A stretch of DNA of 18,214 bases. It comes from Streptomyces sp. NRRL WC-3549. GTDB lineage: Bacteria > Actinomycetota > Actinomycetes > Streptomycetales > Streptomycetaceae. This document shows positions 6,354 through 13,766 of the stretch, one piece after another. The notes below the pieces were generated by a model. The model did not search any database and had not been told where the DNA came from. It saw only the letters and a program-made list of their open reading frames with translations. The first letter of the stretch is position 1. Each line of letters opens with the position of its first letter. The stretch covers positions 46,525 through 64,738 of the forward strand of contig NZ_KL585391.1 of NCBI RefSeq assembly GCF_000721935.1, written 5' to 3'. A program made the position numbers and the translations under genes.

Positions 6354-7529
6354 ATGTCCCGTCGCCCCGCCCATATCGCGATGGTCGGCGTCCCCGCCGT
6401 CAGCCATGTCCTGCCGAGCCTCCAGGTCATCCGCGAGCTGGTGGCCCGTGGCCACCGGGTGACCTACGCCAACGACCCGGCCGTGGCCGGCCTGATCACC
6501 GCCTCCGGCGCCGAGTTCGTCCCCGTCACCTCCGTGCTGCCCGTGACCGACAACGACTGGCCCGACGACCCGATCGGGGCGATGGGCCTCTTCCTGGACG
6601 ACGCCGTCCAGGCGCTTCCTCAGGTGCGGGCCGCCTACGACACCGACCCCGCGGACCTGTACCTGTACGACATCGGCGCGTACGCCGCCCGCGCGCTCGC
6701 CGAGTCGCAGGGCCGCCCGCTCATGCTGCTCTCCCCGACCCTCGTGGCCTGGGAGGGCTACGAGGAGGAGGTCGCGGCAGCCCTGTGGGGGCTGCCCGGG
6801 GCCGACGCCTACCGGGCGAGGTTCACCCGGTGGCTCGCGCAGTGCGGGGCGACCACCACGGACATGGACACCTTCTGCGGGCGTCCCGCCGACACGCTGG
6901 CCCTCATCACCCGGGCGATGCAGCCGCACGCCGACCGGGTGGACACCGGCACGGTGACGTTCGTCGGCCCCTGCTTCGGCCCGCGCGGCGGCGAGGACAC
7001 CTGGACGCGTCCCGAGGGCGCCGAGAAGGTGCTGCTGGTCTCCCTGGGCTCGGCGTACACCCGGCAGCCGGAGTTCTACCGCCGGTGCCTGGCCGCCTAC
7101 GGTGACCTGCCCGGCTGGCACGTCGTGCTCCAGATCGGGAAGTACGTCGATCCCGGGGAGCTGGGTGCCATCCCGTCCAACGTGGAAGTGCACTCCTGGG
7201 TCCCGCAGTTGGCGATCCTGGAGCAGGCCGACGCCTTCGTGACCCACGCGGGGATGGGCGGCAGCGGCGAGGGCCTGTACACCGGGGTCCCGATGATCGC
7301 CGTGCCGCAGGGCGCCGAGCAGTTCATGAACGCGGACCGTCTCGTCGAACTGGGCGTGGCCCGGCGCGTCGACACCGCCGACGCCACCGCCGAGGCACTG
7401 CGGACCGCCTTGCAGGAGCTGGTCGCCGACCCGGAGGTGGCCCGCCGGTCGGCGGAGCTGCGGGCCGAGGTACGCACCGAGGGCGGTGCCACGCGGGCCG
7501 CCGATCTCGTCGAGGCGGCGCTGGGCTGA
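6354..7529 (+). CDS. Macrolide-family glycosyltransferase (OleD/Mgt-like, GT1)
   Basis: A 391-aa GT-B fold enzyme expected to move glucose or a related sugar from a UDP-sugar to a small-molecule hydroxyl in the cytosol, inactivating macrolides in known relatives. Similarity to S. antibioticus OleD is recalled as extensive, from the N-terminal PAHIAM and IRELVARGHRVTYA to the C-terminal sugar-nucleotide site (WVPQLAILEQADAFVTHAG, then AVPQGAEQF). The catalytic His/Asp dyad appears intact as H18 (SHVLP) and D106 (LYDIG). The start matches the OleD N-terminus, although no Shine-Dalgarno sequence precedes it. OleD is slightly longer. The acceptor loop PAVSHVLP differs from the usual HGHVNP. No macrolide biosynthetic genes are visible, so a general intrinsic-resistance role is plausible. 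Confidence 0.92.
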   Translation: MSRRPAHIAMVGVPAVSHVLPSLQVIRELVARGHRVTYANDPAVAGLITASGAEFVPVTSVLPVTDNDWPDDPIGAMGLFLDDAVQALPQVRAAYDTDPADLYLYDIGAYAARALAESQGRPLMLLSPTLVAWEGYEEEVAAALWGLPGADAYRARFTRWLAQCGATTTDMDTFCGRPADTLALITRAMQPHADRVDTGTVTFVGPCFGPRGGEDTWTRPEGAEKVLLVSLGSAYTRQPEFYRRCLAAYGDLPGWHVVLQIGKYVDPGELGAIPSNVEVHSWVPQLAILEQADAFVTHAGMGGSGEGLYTGVPMIAVPQGAEQFMNADRLVELGVARRVDTADATAEALRTALQELVADPEVARRSAELRAEVRTEGGATRAADLVEAALG

Positions 7530-7540
7530 GGCACCCCGTC

Positions 7541-7583
7541 GGGGCGGGCGCCGCGAGCCGTCCGGGCTTTCGGCGCCCGCCCC
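7541..7583 (+). terminator. Strong intrinsic terminator after the glycosyltransferase
   Basis: GGGGCGGGCGCCG (7541-7553) and its exact reverse complement (7571-7583) form a 13-bp GC stem, with a 17-nt loop that can itself pair partly. It begins 11 nt after the stop codon and is followed by GCCCCAAAAGG rather than a U-tract. A smaller CCCC-GTC-GGGG stem overlaps its left side. Confidence 0.8.
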
Positions 7584-7615
7584 GCCCCAAAAGGCCCCCG
7601 CAGTCGGCCCGTTGC

Positions 7616-7621
7616 TACATT
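7616..7621 (+). promoter_or_regulatory. Candidate -10 hexamer for leaderless mRNA of the small membrane protein
   Basis: TACATT lies 8 nt before the ATG at 7630, with no Shine-Dalgarno sequence between them. It stands just after the glycosyltransferase terminator, where a new promoter is needed. Confidence 0.4.
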
Positions 7622-7629
7622 CGAACGCC

Positions 7630-8037
7630 ATGCGATCCCGTGAGTACGACCTCCAATTCCGCGACCGAGCCGCCCGCGTACGCACGTGGGGCGTGATCCT
7701 GCTGTCCCTGGCCGGGGCGCTGTGGATCTGGTGTGCCGTGCTGCTGGTGACGCCGTACGAGGCCGACACGTCCACCGGGACCGATCACCGGAGTCCCGCC
7801 CACTGCGAGTCCCGCCTGTTCACGGACCGGGGGACGGCCAACCACGGTCTGAGAGAGGGCGATTACTGCGCGAACGAGCGCGACTGGCCGGAGGCCCTCG
7901 CCGTACTCGGGCTGTCGGTCCCGTTGTCGGCCGTCGGGGTCGGGCTCTTCACCCTCGGTACCGTCTCCCGCCGGATGAGCGCCCACGCCGAGGCGATGCG
8001 GGAGCTGGACAGGCTCGCGGAGGAGCGGGAAGGCTGA
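7630..8037 (+). CDS. Hypothetical two-helix membrane protein
   Basis: A 135-aa protein I do not recognise. Residues 1-19 are charged (MRSREYDLQFRDRAARVR). A first hydrophobic helix spans about 20-42 and a second about 88-112. A 45-residue polar loop between them holds two cysteines (C59 and C80) that could form a disulfide if the loop is extracytoplasmic. The C-terminal tail is a charged helix (EAMRELDRLAEEREG). The positive N-terminus predicts both ends inside and the loop outside. The ATG at 7630 was chosen over the upstream in-frame start at 7486 because the latter runs through the terminator and the end of the glycosyltransferase. The gene is probably monocistronic. No function is proposed. 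Confidence 0.75.
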   Translation: MRSREYDLQFRDRAARVRTWGVILLSLAGALWIWCAVLLVTPYEADTSTGTDHRSPAHCESRLFTDRGTANHGLREGDYCANERDWPEALAVLGLSVPLSAVGVGLFTLGTVSRRMSAHAEAMRELDRLAEEREG

Positions 8038-8044
8038 GGCCCGC

Positions 8045-8729
8045 TCAGGCAGCGCCGAACGCCCACACCAGTACCTCGGCGTCCCGCACCGCCACCAGCT
8101 CCAGCCCGCGCGCCCGCGTGATCCGCGCCGAGTCACCCGCGCCCAGCTCCTCACCGCCGAGCCGCACCTCGCCCCGCACCACGTGCGCGTACACCCCCGC
8201 CGCCTCCGGGACGGCCGTGCGCTCCCCCGCGGCCTGCCGCCGGACATGCAGCACCGCCCCCGCCTCGGCAAGGACGTACGGGGTGGCACCGGCGGGTCCC
8301 CGGACCTGGGTGTACGACCTGGGTGTACGAGGGTTCGCCGCCCGCCTCCAGCGGGGCCAGCCACATCTGAACGAACGTCAGCGGGCCCGCACCGTCGTTG
8401 CGTTCGACGTGACGCACGCCCGCCGCGGCGCTCAGGTGCTGGAGTTCCCCGGCCCGTACGACGGTGGTGTGGCCCGCCGAGTCGCGGTGGGTGAGCTCAC
8501 CCTCCACCACCCAGGTGATGATCTCGGTGTGGCTGTGCGGGTGCTCGTCGAATCCGGCGCCCGGGGCGAGACGCTCCTCGTTGCAGGCGAGGAGCGGCCC
8601 GAAGCGCAGGTTGTCCGGGTCGTAGAAGTGCCCGAACGAGAACGCGTGCAGGGTTTCGATGCCCGCGGAGCCACCCGTGGCCGGGTCCCCTCCGCGGAAG
8701 CGGTCGCCGGAGCGGCGTACGTCGATCAC
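8045..8729 (-). pseudogene. Pirin-family protein gene, frameshifted by a 13-bp tandem duplication
   Basis: The N-terminal half reads from GTG at 8729 (VIDVRRSGDRF) through the cupin metal site, with HPHSH and the downstream HVE motif matching the His/His/His/Glu iron ligands of pirins. At QV the frame is lost. The C-terminal half (LHVRRQAAGERTAVPE to VWAFGAA) continues in another frame to the stop at 8045. The break coincides with two back-to-back copies of ACCTGGGTGTACG (8304-8316 and 8317-8329). Removing one copy joins the halves as YTQVRGPAGATPYVLAEAGA and gives an intact 223-aa protein of normal pirin length. As written, translation would run into a low-complexity tail. Relatives act as quercetinases or redox co-regulators; this one is probably inactive if the sequence is correct. 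Confidence 0.88.
8304..8329. repeat. 13-bp perfect tandem duplication
   Basis: ACCTGGGTGTACG occurs twice in direct succession, at 8304-8316 and 8317-8329. Thirteen bases shift the frame by one, which accounts exactly for the frameshift in the pirin-family gene. Confidence 0.97.
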
Positions 8730-8736
8730 GGCCCCC

Positions 8737-8742
8737 ACGGTA
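8737..8742 (-). promoter_or_regulatory. Candidate -10 hexamer for the pirin-family gene
   Basis: On the minus strand TACCGT is followed by GGGGGCC (7 nt) and then the GTG at 8729. This fits a leaderless start. It shares the 73-bp divergent region with fasR. Confidence 0.4.
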
Positions 8743-8764
8743 GCCCTGTCGGGTATCCCCTGGC

Positions 8765-8782
8765 CCCGCCCCTCCGGGCGGG
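8765..8782. promoter_or_regulatory. 7-bp inverted repeat in the fasR/pirin divergent region
   Basis: CCCGCCC (8765-8771) and GGGCGGG (8776-8782) are exact reverse complements separated by 4 nt, about 20 nt before fasR. It could be an operator for either divergent gene, or just GC-rich sequence. Confidence 0.25.
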
Positions 8783-8802
8783 TGTCCCGATAAGGCAGTC
8801 TT

Positions 8803-10008
8803 GTGGGCGTGCCCCGATCCGATCCTGAGCAGCCCGCTGCGAACGACGCCCACCGCCATGCCGCGACCCTGAAGCGGCTGGAACAGTCCTCCGGCCGGCT
8901 GGCCGCGAACGCCATCGCCCGCATGGACGAGACGCTGCCGTGGTACCGGGCGATGCCCCCGGAGAACCGGTCCTGGATCGGCCTGGTCGCCCAGGCCGGT
9001 ATCGCCGCGTTCACCGAGTGGTTCCGGCATCCGGAGACCCCGCAGGCCATCTCCACCGACGTCTTCGGCACGGCTCCGCGCGAGCTGACCCGGGCGATCA
9101 CGCTGCGCCAGACCGTCGAGATGGTGCGGACGACGATCGAGGTCATGGAGACCGCGATCGAGGAGGTCGCGGCGCCCGGCGACGAGTCCGTGCTGCGCGA
9201 GGCGCTGCTCGTCTACGCCCGGGAGATCGCCTTCGCGACCGCCCAGGTGTACGCGCAGGCCGCCGAGGCCCGCGGTGCGTGGGACGCCCGGCTGGAGTCG
9301 CTCGTGGTGAACGCGGTGCTGTCCGGGGAGGCGGACGAGGGCGCCGTGTCCCGGGCGGCGGCGCTCGGCTGGAACTCCCCCGAGCACGTGTGCGTGGTCC
9401 TCGGCACCGCCCCGGACGGGGACAGCGAGCTCACCGTGGAGGCGATCCGCCGGGCGGCCCGGCACGCCAAGCTCCAGGTGCTGACCGGGGTGCTCGGCCA
9501 CCGCCTGGTGGTGATCGCGGGCGGCAGCGACAACCCCCTGAACGTCGCCAAGTCGTTGATCGGCCCGTACGCGGCCGGTCCCGTCGTCGCCGGGCCCGTG
9601 GTGCCCGACCTGCTCGCGGCCACCCGGTCCGCGCAGGCCGCCGCCGCCGGACTCAAGGCGTGTTCGGCGTGGCAGGACGCCCCGCGGCCCGTCCTGTCGG
9701 ACGATCTCCTTCCGGAGCGCGCGATGGCGGGCGATCCCGCCGCGCGCGACCAGTTGGTGGAGGAGATCTACAGACCGCTCGAAGAAGCCGGTTCCGCTCT
9801 GCTGGAGACGTTGAGTGTGTATCTCGAACAGGCGAGCAGCCTGGAGGGTGCGGCCAGGATGCTGTTCGTACACCCCAATACCGTGCGCTACCGGCTGCGA
9901 CGTGTGACCGACGTCACCGGCTGGTCACCCTCCGATGTCCGTTCGGCCTTCACTCTGCGGATCGCCCTCATCCTGGGGCGCTTGGCCGCCCTGGACACAC
10001 CGTCCTAG
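8803..10008 (+). CDS. fasR: FasR, PucR/CdaR-type transcriptional activator of the fab operon
   Basis: A 401-aa regulator (399 aa from the GTG at 8809). The C-terminus is a PucR-type helix-turn-helix: SVYLEQASSLEGAARMLFVHP, then NTVRYRLRRVTDVTG (about 335-375). The middle carries the GGDEF-like sensory region typical of CdaR/PucR proteins. In S. coelicolor the orthologous protein (SCO2386) binds the fabD promoter and activates fatty-acid synthesis, and the same position directly upstream of fabD is seen here. The GTG at 8803 has AAGG 7 nt upstream. The GTG at 8809 has CAGTCT 7 nt upstream and would suit a leaderless mRNA, so the start is uncertain by two residues. The 89-nt gap to fabD allows fabD its own promoter. 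Confidence 0.95.
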   Translation: MGVPRSDPEQPAANDAHRHAATLKRLEQSSGRLAANAIARMDETLPWYRAMPPENRSWIGLVAQAGIAAFTEWFRHPETPQAISTDVFGTAPRELTRAITLRQTVEMVRTTIEVMETAIEEVAAPGDESVLREALLVYAREIAFATAQVYAQAAEARGAWDARLESLVVNAVLSGEADEGAVSRAAALGWNSPEHVCVVLGTAPDGDSELTVEAIRRAARHAKLQVLTGVLGHRLVVIAGGSDNPLNVAKSLIGPYAAGPVVAGPVVPDLLAATRSAQAAAAGLKACSAWQDAPRPVLSDDLLPERAMAGDPAARDQLVEEIYRPLEEAGSALLETLSVYLEQASSLEGAARMLFVHPNTVRYRLRRVTDVTGWSPSDVRSAFTLRIALILGRLAALDTPS

Positions 10009-10012
10009 ACTT

Positions 10013-10029
10013 TTGTCGGACTTCAACAA
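10013..10029. promoter_or_regulatory. Candidate FasR operator upstream of fabD
   Basis: TTGTCGGACTTCAACAA is a 17-bp imperfect palindrome (TTGT...ACAA outer arms, 6 of 8 pairs matched) starting 5 nt after the fasR stop. It is an AT-richer patch in the only gap upstream of the fab operon. TTGTCG could also serve as a -35, with GACGGT (10037-10042) as a weak -10 at an 18-bp spacing. FasR binding is inferred from position. Confidence 0.35.
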
Positions 10030-10097
10030 TTCCCCTGACGGTTCTTCGTCCCTGTCCCCACGGGCGTAGGAGGCCGTCCCCAAGAGAGAGTGTGAGT

Positions 10098-11012
10098 GTG
10101 CTCGTACTCGTCGCTCCCGGCCAAGGCGCCCAGACGCCCGGCTTCCTGACCCCATGGCTCGAACTCCCCGGCGCCGCCGACCGCCTCGCGGGCTGGTCGG
10201 ACGCCATCGGGCTCGACCTCGCCCACTACGGCACACAGGCCGACGCGGAGGAGATCCGCGACACGGCGGTGGCCCAGCCGCTGCTGGTCGCCGCGGGTCT
10301 CCTGTCCGCCTCCGCCCTGGGCGCGTCGCCCGGTGTCGTCGCGGGCCACAGCGTCGGTGAGATCACGGCCGCGGCGCTGGCCGGCGTGATCGGGGAAGAG
10401 GCGGCCCTGCGCTTCGTGCGCGCCCGGGGGCTCGGCATGGCCGAGGCCGCCGCGGTCACCGAGACGGGCATGGCCGCGCTCCTCGGCGGGGCCCCCGCCG
10501 TGACCGTCCCGCACCTGGAGAAGCTGGGGCTGACCCCGGCGAACGTCAACGGCGGCGGACAGATCGTCGCCGCCGGTACCGCCGGGCAGATCGCCGCGCT
10601 CACCGAGGACAAGCCCGAGGGCGTGCGCCGCGTGGTGCCGCTCAAGGTCGCCGGCGCCTTCCACACGCACCACATGGCCCCGGCCGTGGAGAAGCTGCGT
10701 GTCGCCGCGGCCACCCTCCAGGTCGCCGACCCGAAGGTGACGTACGTCTCGAACGCCGACGGGAAGACGGTCGCCACCGGCACCGAGGTCATCACCCGGC
10801 TCGTCGGCCAGGTCGCCAACCCGGTGCGCTGGGACCTGTGCATGGAGACCTTCAAGGAGCTCGGTGTCACGACCCTCATCGAGGCGGCACCCGGCGGCAC
10901 CCTGGTCGGGCTCGCCAAGCGCGCGCTGCCCGGCGTGAAGACCCTCGCGCTCAAGACCCCCGATGACCTCGACGCGGCCCGCGCGCTCATCTCCGAGCAC
11001 GCAGGCGCCTAA
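10098..11012 (+). CDS. fabD: Malonyl-CoA:ACP transacylase FabD
   Basis: A 304-aa enzyme that moves malonyl groups from CoA to the ACP phosphopantetheine, supplying extender units for fatty acids and, in streptomycetes, some polyketides. The nucleophile S85 sits in the GHSVGE elbow. The catalytic His is H189 in AGAFHTHHM. The oxyanion-side GQGAQ (9-13) and an Arg in VRARGLGM are present. Length is normal for the family. The GTG at 10098 (read as MLVLVAPGQGAQ) was chosen because GAGAGAG lies about 7 nt upstream. The GTG at 10092 would sit only one base after that purine run. This is the first gene of the fabD-fabH-acpP-fabF operon, and its stop TAA forms part of the ribosome-binding site of fabH. 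Confidence 0.97.
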   Translation: MLVLVAPGQGAQTPGFLTPWLELPGAADRLAGWSDAIGLDLAHYGTQADAEEIRDTAVAQPLLVAAGLLSASALGASPGVVAGHSVGEITAAALAGVIGEEAALRFVRARGLGMAEAAAVTETGMAALLGGAPAVTVPHLEKLGLTPANVNGGGQIVAAGTAGQIAALTEDKPEGVRRVVPLKVAGAFHTHHMAPAVEKLRVAAATLQVADPKVTYVSNADGKTVATGTEVITRLVGQVANPVRWDLCMETFKELGVTTLIEAAPGGTLVGLAKRALPGVKTLALKTPDDLDAARALISEHAGA

Positions 11013-11025
11013 GGAGCCCGAGAGC

Positions 11026-12027
11026 ATGTCGAAGATCAAGCCCAGCCAGGGCGCCCCGTACGCACGGATCATGGGTGTCGGCGGCTACCGCCCCACCCGG
11101 GTCGTGCCGAACGAGGTGATCCTCGAGACGATCGACTCGTCCGACGAGTGGATCCGCTCCCGCTCCGGCATCGCCACCCGCCACTGGGCCGGTGAGGAGG
11201 AGACCGTGGCGGCCATGTCCGTGGAGGCCGCGGGCAAGGCGATCGCCGACGCCGGTATCGCGCCCGAGCAGATCGGCGCCGTCATCGTCTCCACGGTCTC
11301 GCACTTCAAGCAGACCCCGGCCGTCGCGACGGAGATCGCCCACAAGGTCGGCGCGGGCAAGCCCGCCGCCTTCGACATCTCGGCCGGCTGCGCGGGCTTC
11401 GGCTACGGCCTGACCCTCGCCAAGGGCATGATCGTCGAGGGCTCCGCGGAGCACGTGCTGGTCATCGGCGTCGAGCGGCTCAGCGACCTCACCGACCTGG
11501 AGGACCGTGCGACGGCCTTCCTGTTCGGTGACGGCGCCGGAGCGGTCGTCGTCGGCCCCTCGCAGCAGCCGGCCATGGGTCCGACGGTCTGGGGCTCGGA
11601 GGGCGACAAGTCCGAGACGATCAAGCAGACCGTGGCGTGGGACGCGTTCCACGCCGAGCGGCCGGAGAAGTTCCCGGCCATCACGCAGGAGGGCCAGGCG
11701 GTCTTCCGCTGGGCCGTCTTCGAGATGGCGAAGGTGGCCCAGCAGGCGCTGGACGCCGCGGGGATCTCCCCGGACGATCTGGACGTCTTCATCCCGCACC
11801 AGGCCAACATGCGGATCATCGACTCGATGGTGAAGACGCTCAAGCTGCCGGAGCACGTCACGGTCGCCCGTGACGTGGAGACCACCGGCAACACCTCGGC
11901 CGCCTCGATTCCGCTCGCGATGGAGCGGCTTCTGGCGACCGGTCAGGCCAAGAGCGGCGACACCGCGCTCATCATCGGCTTCGGGGCGGGTCTCGTGTAC
12001 GCCGCGACGGTCGTTACCCTCCCCTAG
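11026..12027 (+). CDS. fabH: Beta-ketoacyl-ACP synthase III FabH
   Basis: A 333-aa thiolase-fold enzyme that starts fatty-acid chains by condensing an acyl-CoA with malonyl-ACP. In Streptomyces it accepts branched primers, which explains the iso/anteiso fatty acids of this group. The catalytic triad is intact: C122 (SAGCAGF), H258 (IPHQANMRI) and N289 (TTGNTSAAS). The ATG at 11026 has AAGGAG 9 nt upstream, overlapping the fabD stop, so the two genes are tightly linked. The longer frame from 10963 overlaps fabD and was rejected. A distinctive insertion, VAWDAFHAERPEKFPAI (203-219), lies in the substrate-tunnel region, where FabH proteins differ most. Confidence 0.97.
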   Translation: MSKIKPSQGAPYARIMGVGGYRPTRVVPNEVILETIDSSDEWIRSRSGIATRHWAGEEETVAAMSVEAAGKAIADAGIAPEQIGAVIVSTVSHFKQTPAVATEIAHKVGAGKPAAFDISAGCAGFGYGLTLAKGMIVEGSAEHVLVIGVERLSDLTDLEDRATAFLFGDGAGAVVVGPSQQPAMGPTVWGSEGDKSETIKQTVAWDAFHAERPEKFPAITQEGQAVFRWAVFEMAKVAQQALDAAGISPDDLDVFIPHQANMRIIDSMVKTLKLPEHVTVARDVETTGNTSAASIPLAMERLLATGQAKSGDTALIIGFGAGLVYAATVVTLP

Positions 12028-12090
12028 GCACACCGGATCTTCCGGTCCGTACGCCCGAACCCTGCAGAAACACATCGAAGGAGCGCCAAC

Positions 12091-12339
12091 ATGGCCGCCA
12101 CTCAGGAAGAGATCGTCACCGGTCTCGCCGAGATCGTCAACGAGATCGCCGGTATCCCGGTCGAGGACGTCCAGCTGGACAAGTCCTTCACCGACGACCT
12201 GGACGTCGACTCGCTGTCCATGGTCGAGGTCGTCGTCGCCGCCGAGGAGCGCTTCGACGTCAAGATCCCCGACGAGGACGTCAAGAACCTCAAGACGGTC
12301 GGCGACGCCGCCGACTACATCCTGAAGCACCAGGGCTGA
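12091..12339 (+). CDS. acpP: Acyl carrier protein AcpP of FAS II
   Basis: An 82-aa acidic four-helix carrier. S41 in the DVDSLSMVE motif is the site where 4'-phosphopantetheine is attached by a holo-ACP synthase. The acidic helix II that follows (MVEVVVAAEERFDVKIPDED) is the docking surface for the FabD, FabH and FabF partners encoded beside it. A strong site, GAAGGAG, precedes the ATG. It lies 63 nt after fabH and 80 nt before fabF, in the conserved order. Its position argues for a housekeeping fatty-acid ACP rather than a polyketide ACP. Confidence 0.97.
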   Translation: MAATQEEIVTGLAEIVNEIAGIPVEDVQLDKSFTDDLDVDSLSMVEVVVAAEERFDVKIPDEDVKNLKTVGDAADYILKHQG

Positions 12340-12419
12340 ACCGAGCCCTGATCCGTGTGTCGCCACCCGGCGGTGGCGCCGCTGATTCACGACCCTCTAC
12401 ACGTGGAGAAGATTTTCCA

Positions 12420-13682
12420 GTGAGCCCGACCAATCGCACCGTGGTCGTCACCGGTATCGGCGCAACCACTCCGCTGGGTGGCGACTCCGCATCGACCTGG
12501 GAAGGTCTGATGGCCGGCCGTTCCGGCATCAAGCCTCTCGAGGGCGAACGTTTCGCCGAACTGCCTGTCCGTATCGCGGCCCTCGCGGCCGTCGACCCGG
12601 GCGATGTACTGCCCCGCCCCCTCGCCCGCAAGCTGGACCGCTCGGCGCAGTTCGCGCTGATCGCGGCCCGCGAGGCGTGGGCGGACGCCGGTTACACCGG
12701 CAAGGCCGGTGAGGACGAGAAGATCCGGCCCGAGCGTCTGGGCTCGGTCATCGCCTCCGGTATCGGCGGTGTGATCACCCTGCTCGACCAGTACGACGTG
12801 CTGAAGGACAAGGGCGTACGCCGTGTCTCCCCGCACACCGTTCCCATGCTCATGCCCAACGGCCCGGCGGCCAACGTCGGCCTGGAGGTCAACGCCCAGG
12901 CCGGTGTCCACACCCCGGTCTCCGCCTGCGCGTCGGGTGCCGAGGCCATCGGGTACGCCGTCGAGATGATCCGTACCGGCCGTGCCGACGTGGTCCTCGC
13001 CGGTGGCACCGAGGCGGCCATCCACCCGCTGCCGATCGCGGCGTTCGCCAACATGATGGCGATGTCCAAGAGCAACGACGAGCCCGAGAAGGCCTCGCGT
13101 CCGTACGACACCGCCCGTGACGGCTTCGTGCTCGGTGAGGGTGCCGGTGTCGTCGTCCTGGAGTCCGCCGAGCACGCCGCCGCCCGCGGCGCCCGGGTCT
13201 ACTGCGAGGTACTGGGCCAGGGCCTGTCCGCGGACTCGCACCACATCGCGCAGCCCGAGCCCACCGGGCGCGGCATCGCCGCCGCCATGCAGAACCTGCT
13301 CGACTCCACGGACCTCAAGCCGTCCGAGGTCGTGCACCTGAACGCGCACGCCACGTCCACGCCGCAGGGCGACGTGGCGGAGATCAAGGCGCTGCGCCAG
13401 GTGCTGGGCGACGACCTGGACCACGTCGCCATCTCGGCCACGAAGTCGATGACCGGCCACCTGCTCGGTGGCGCCGGCGGTATCGAGACGGTGGCGACGG
13501 TACTGGCACTGCACCACCGCATGGCGCCCCCGACCATCAACATCGACGAGCTCGACGAGGCGGTGGACGCGGACATCGTGCGCGACAAGCCGCGCGAGCT
13601 GCCGGAGGGGTCGATCGCCGCGGTCAACAACTCGTTCGGTTTCGGCGGCCACAACGTGGTGCTGGCCTTCCGGTCCGTCTGA
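12420..13682 (+). CDS. fabF: Beta-ketoacyl-ACP synthase II FabF
   Basis: A 420-aa elongating ketosynthase that condenses acyl-ACP with malonyl-ACP. The active site is complete: nucleophile C170 (VSACASG), H310 (NAHATSTP), K342 (SATKSM) and H347 (TGHLLGGAGG). The C-terminal NNSFGFGGHNVVLAF is typical of the family. The GTG at 12420 (VSPTNRTVVVTGIG) was chosen because GGAGAA lies 9 nt upstream and the sequence after it is fully family-like. The in-frame ATG at 12357 would add 21 unrelated residues. It is the last gene of the operon and is followed by a perfect long hairpin. Confidence 0.97.
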   Translation: MSPTNRTVVVTGIGATTPLGGDSASTWEGLMAGRSGIKPLEGERFAELPVRIAALAAVDPGDVLPRPLARKLDRSAQFALIAAREAWADAGYTGKAGEDEKIRPERLGSVIASGIGGVITLLDQYDVLKDKGVRRVSPHTVPMLMPNGPAANVGLEVNAQAGVHTPVSACASGAEAIGYAVEMIRTGRADVVLAGGTEAAIHPLPIAAFANMMAMSKSNDEPEKASRPYDTARDGFVLGEGAGVVVLESAEHAAARGARVYCEVLGQGLSADSHHIAQPEPTGRGIAAAMQNLLDSTDLKPSEVVHLNAHATSTPQGDVAEIKALRQVLGDDLDHVAISATKSMTGHLLGGAGGIETVATVLALHHRMAPPTINIDELDEAVDADIVRDKPRELPEGSIAAVNNSFGFGGHNVVLAFRSV

Positions 13683-13701
13683 CCCCGCGCCACCTCGTAC
13701 C

Positions 13702-13744
13702 CGGCCGAGGCCCGCTTCCCGTACCGGGAAGCGGGCCTCGGCCG
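13702..13744. terminator. Bidirectional terminator between fabF and the DUF3145 gene
   Basis: Two perfectly complementary 20-nt arms (13702-13721 and 13725-13744) are separated by only the 3-nt loop TAC. The left arm begins CGGCCGAGGCCCG. The hairpin lies 20 nt after the fabF stop and 23 nt from the end of the convergent DUF3145 gene, so it can serve both. There is no U-tract on either side. Confidence 0.92.
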
Positions 13745-13766
13745 TCGTGGGGCGCGGGGCCGGCCC

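Noticed and set aside
6177..7775. Long antisense reading frames, such as 532 aa on the minus strand over the glycosyltransferase
   Set aside because: GC-rich codon bias opens frames on the opposite strand. The sequence is low-complexity with no family resemblance, while the plus strand carries a complete GT1 enzyme.
8497..9873. 458-aa minus-strand frame over fasR
   Set aside because: It is a shadow of fasR. Its last part partly mirrors the pirin coding region in another frame and shows no domain of its own.
10023..11072. Minus-strand frame over fabD and similar frames over fabH, acpP and fabF
   Set aside because: All are low-complexity shadows of the conserved fab genes.
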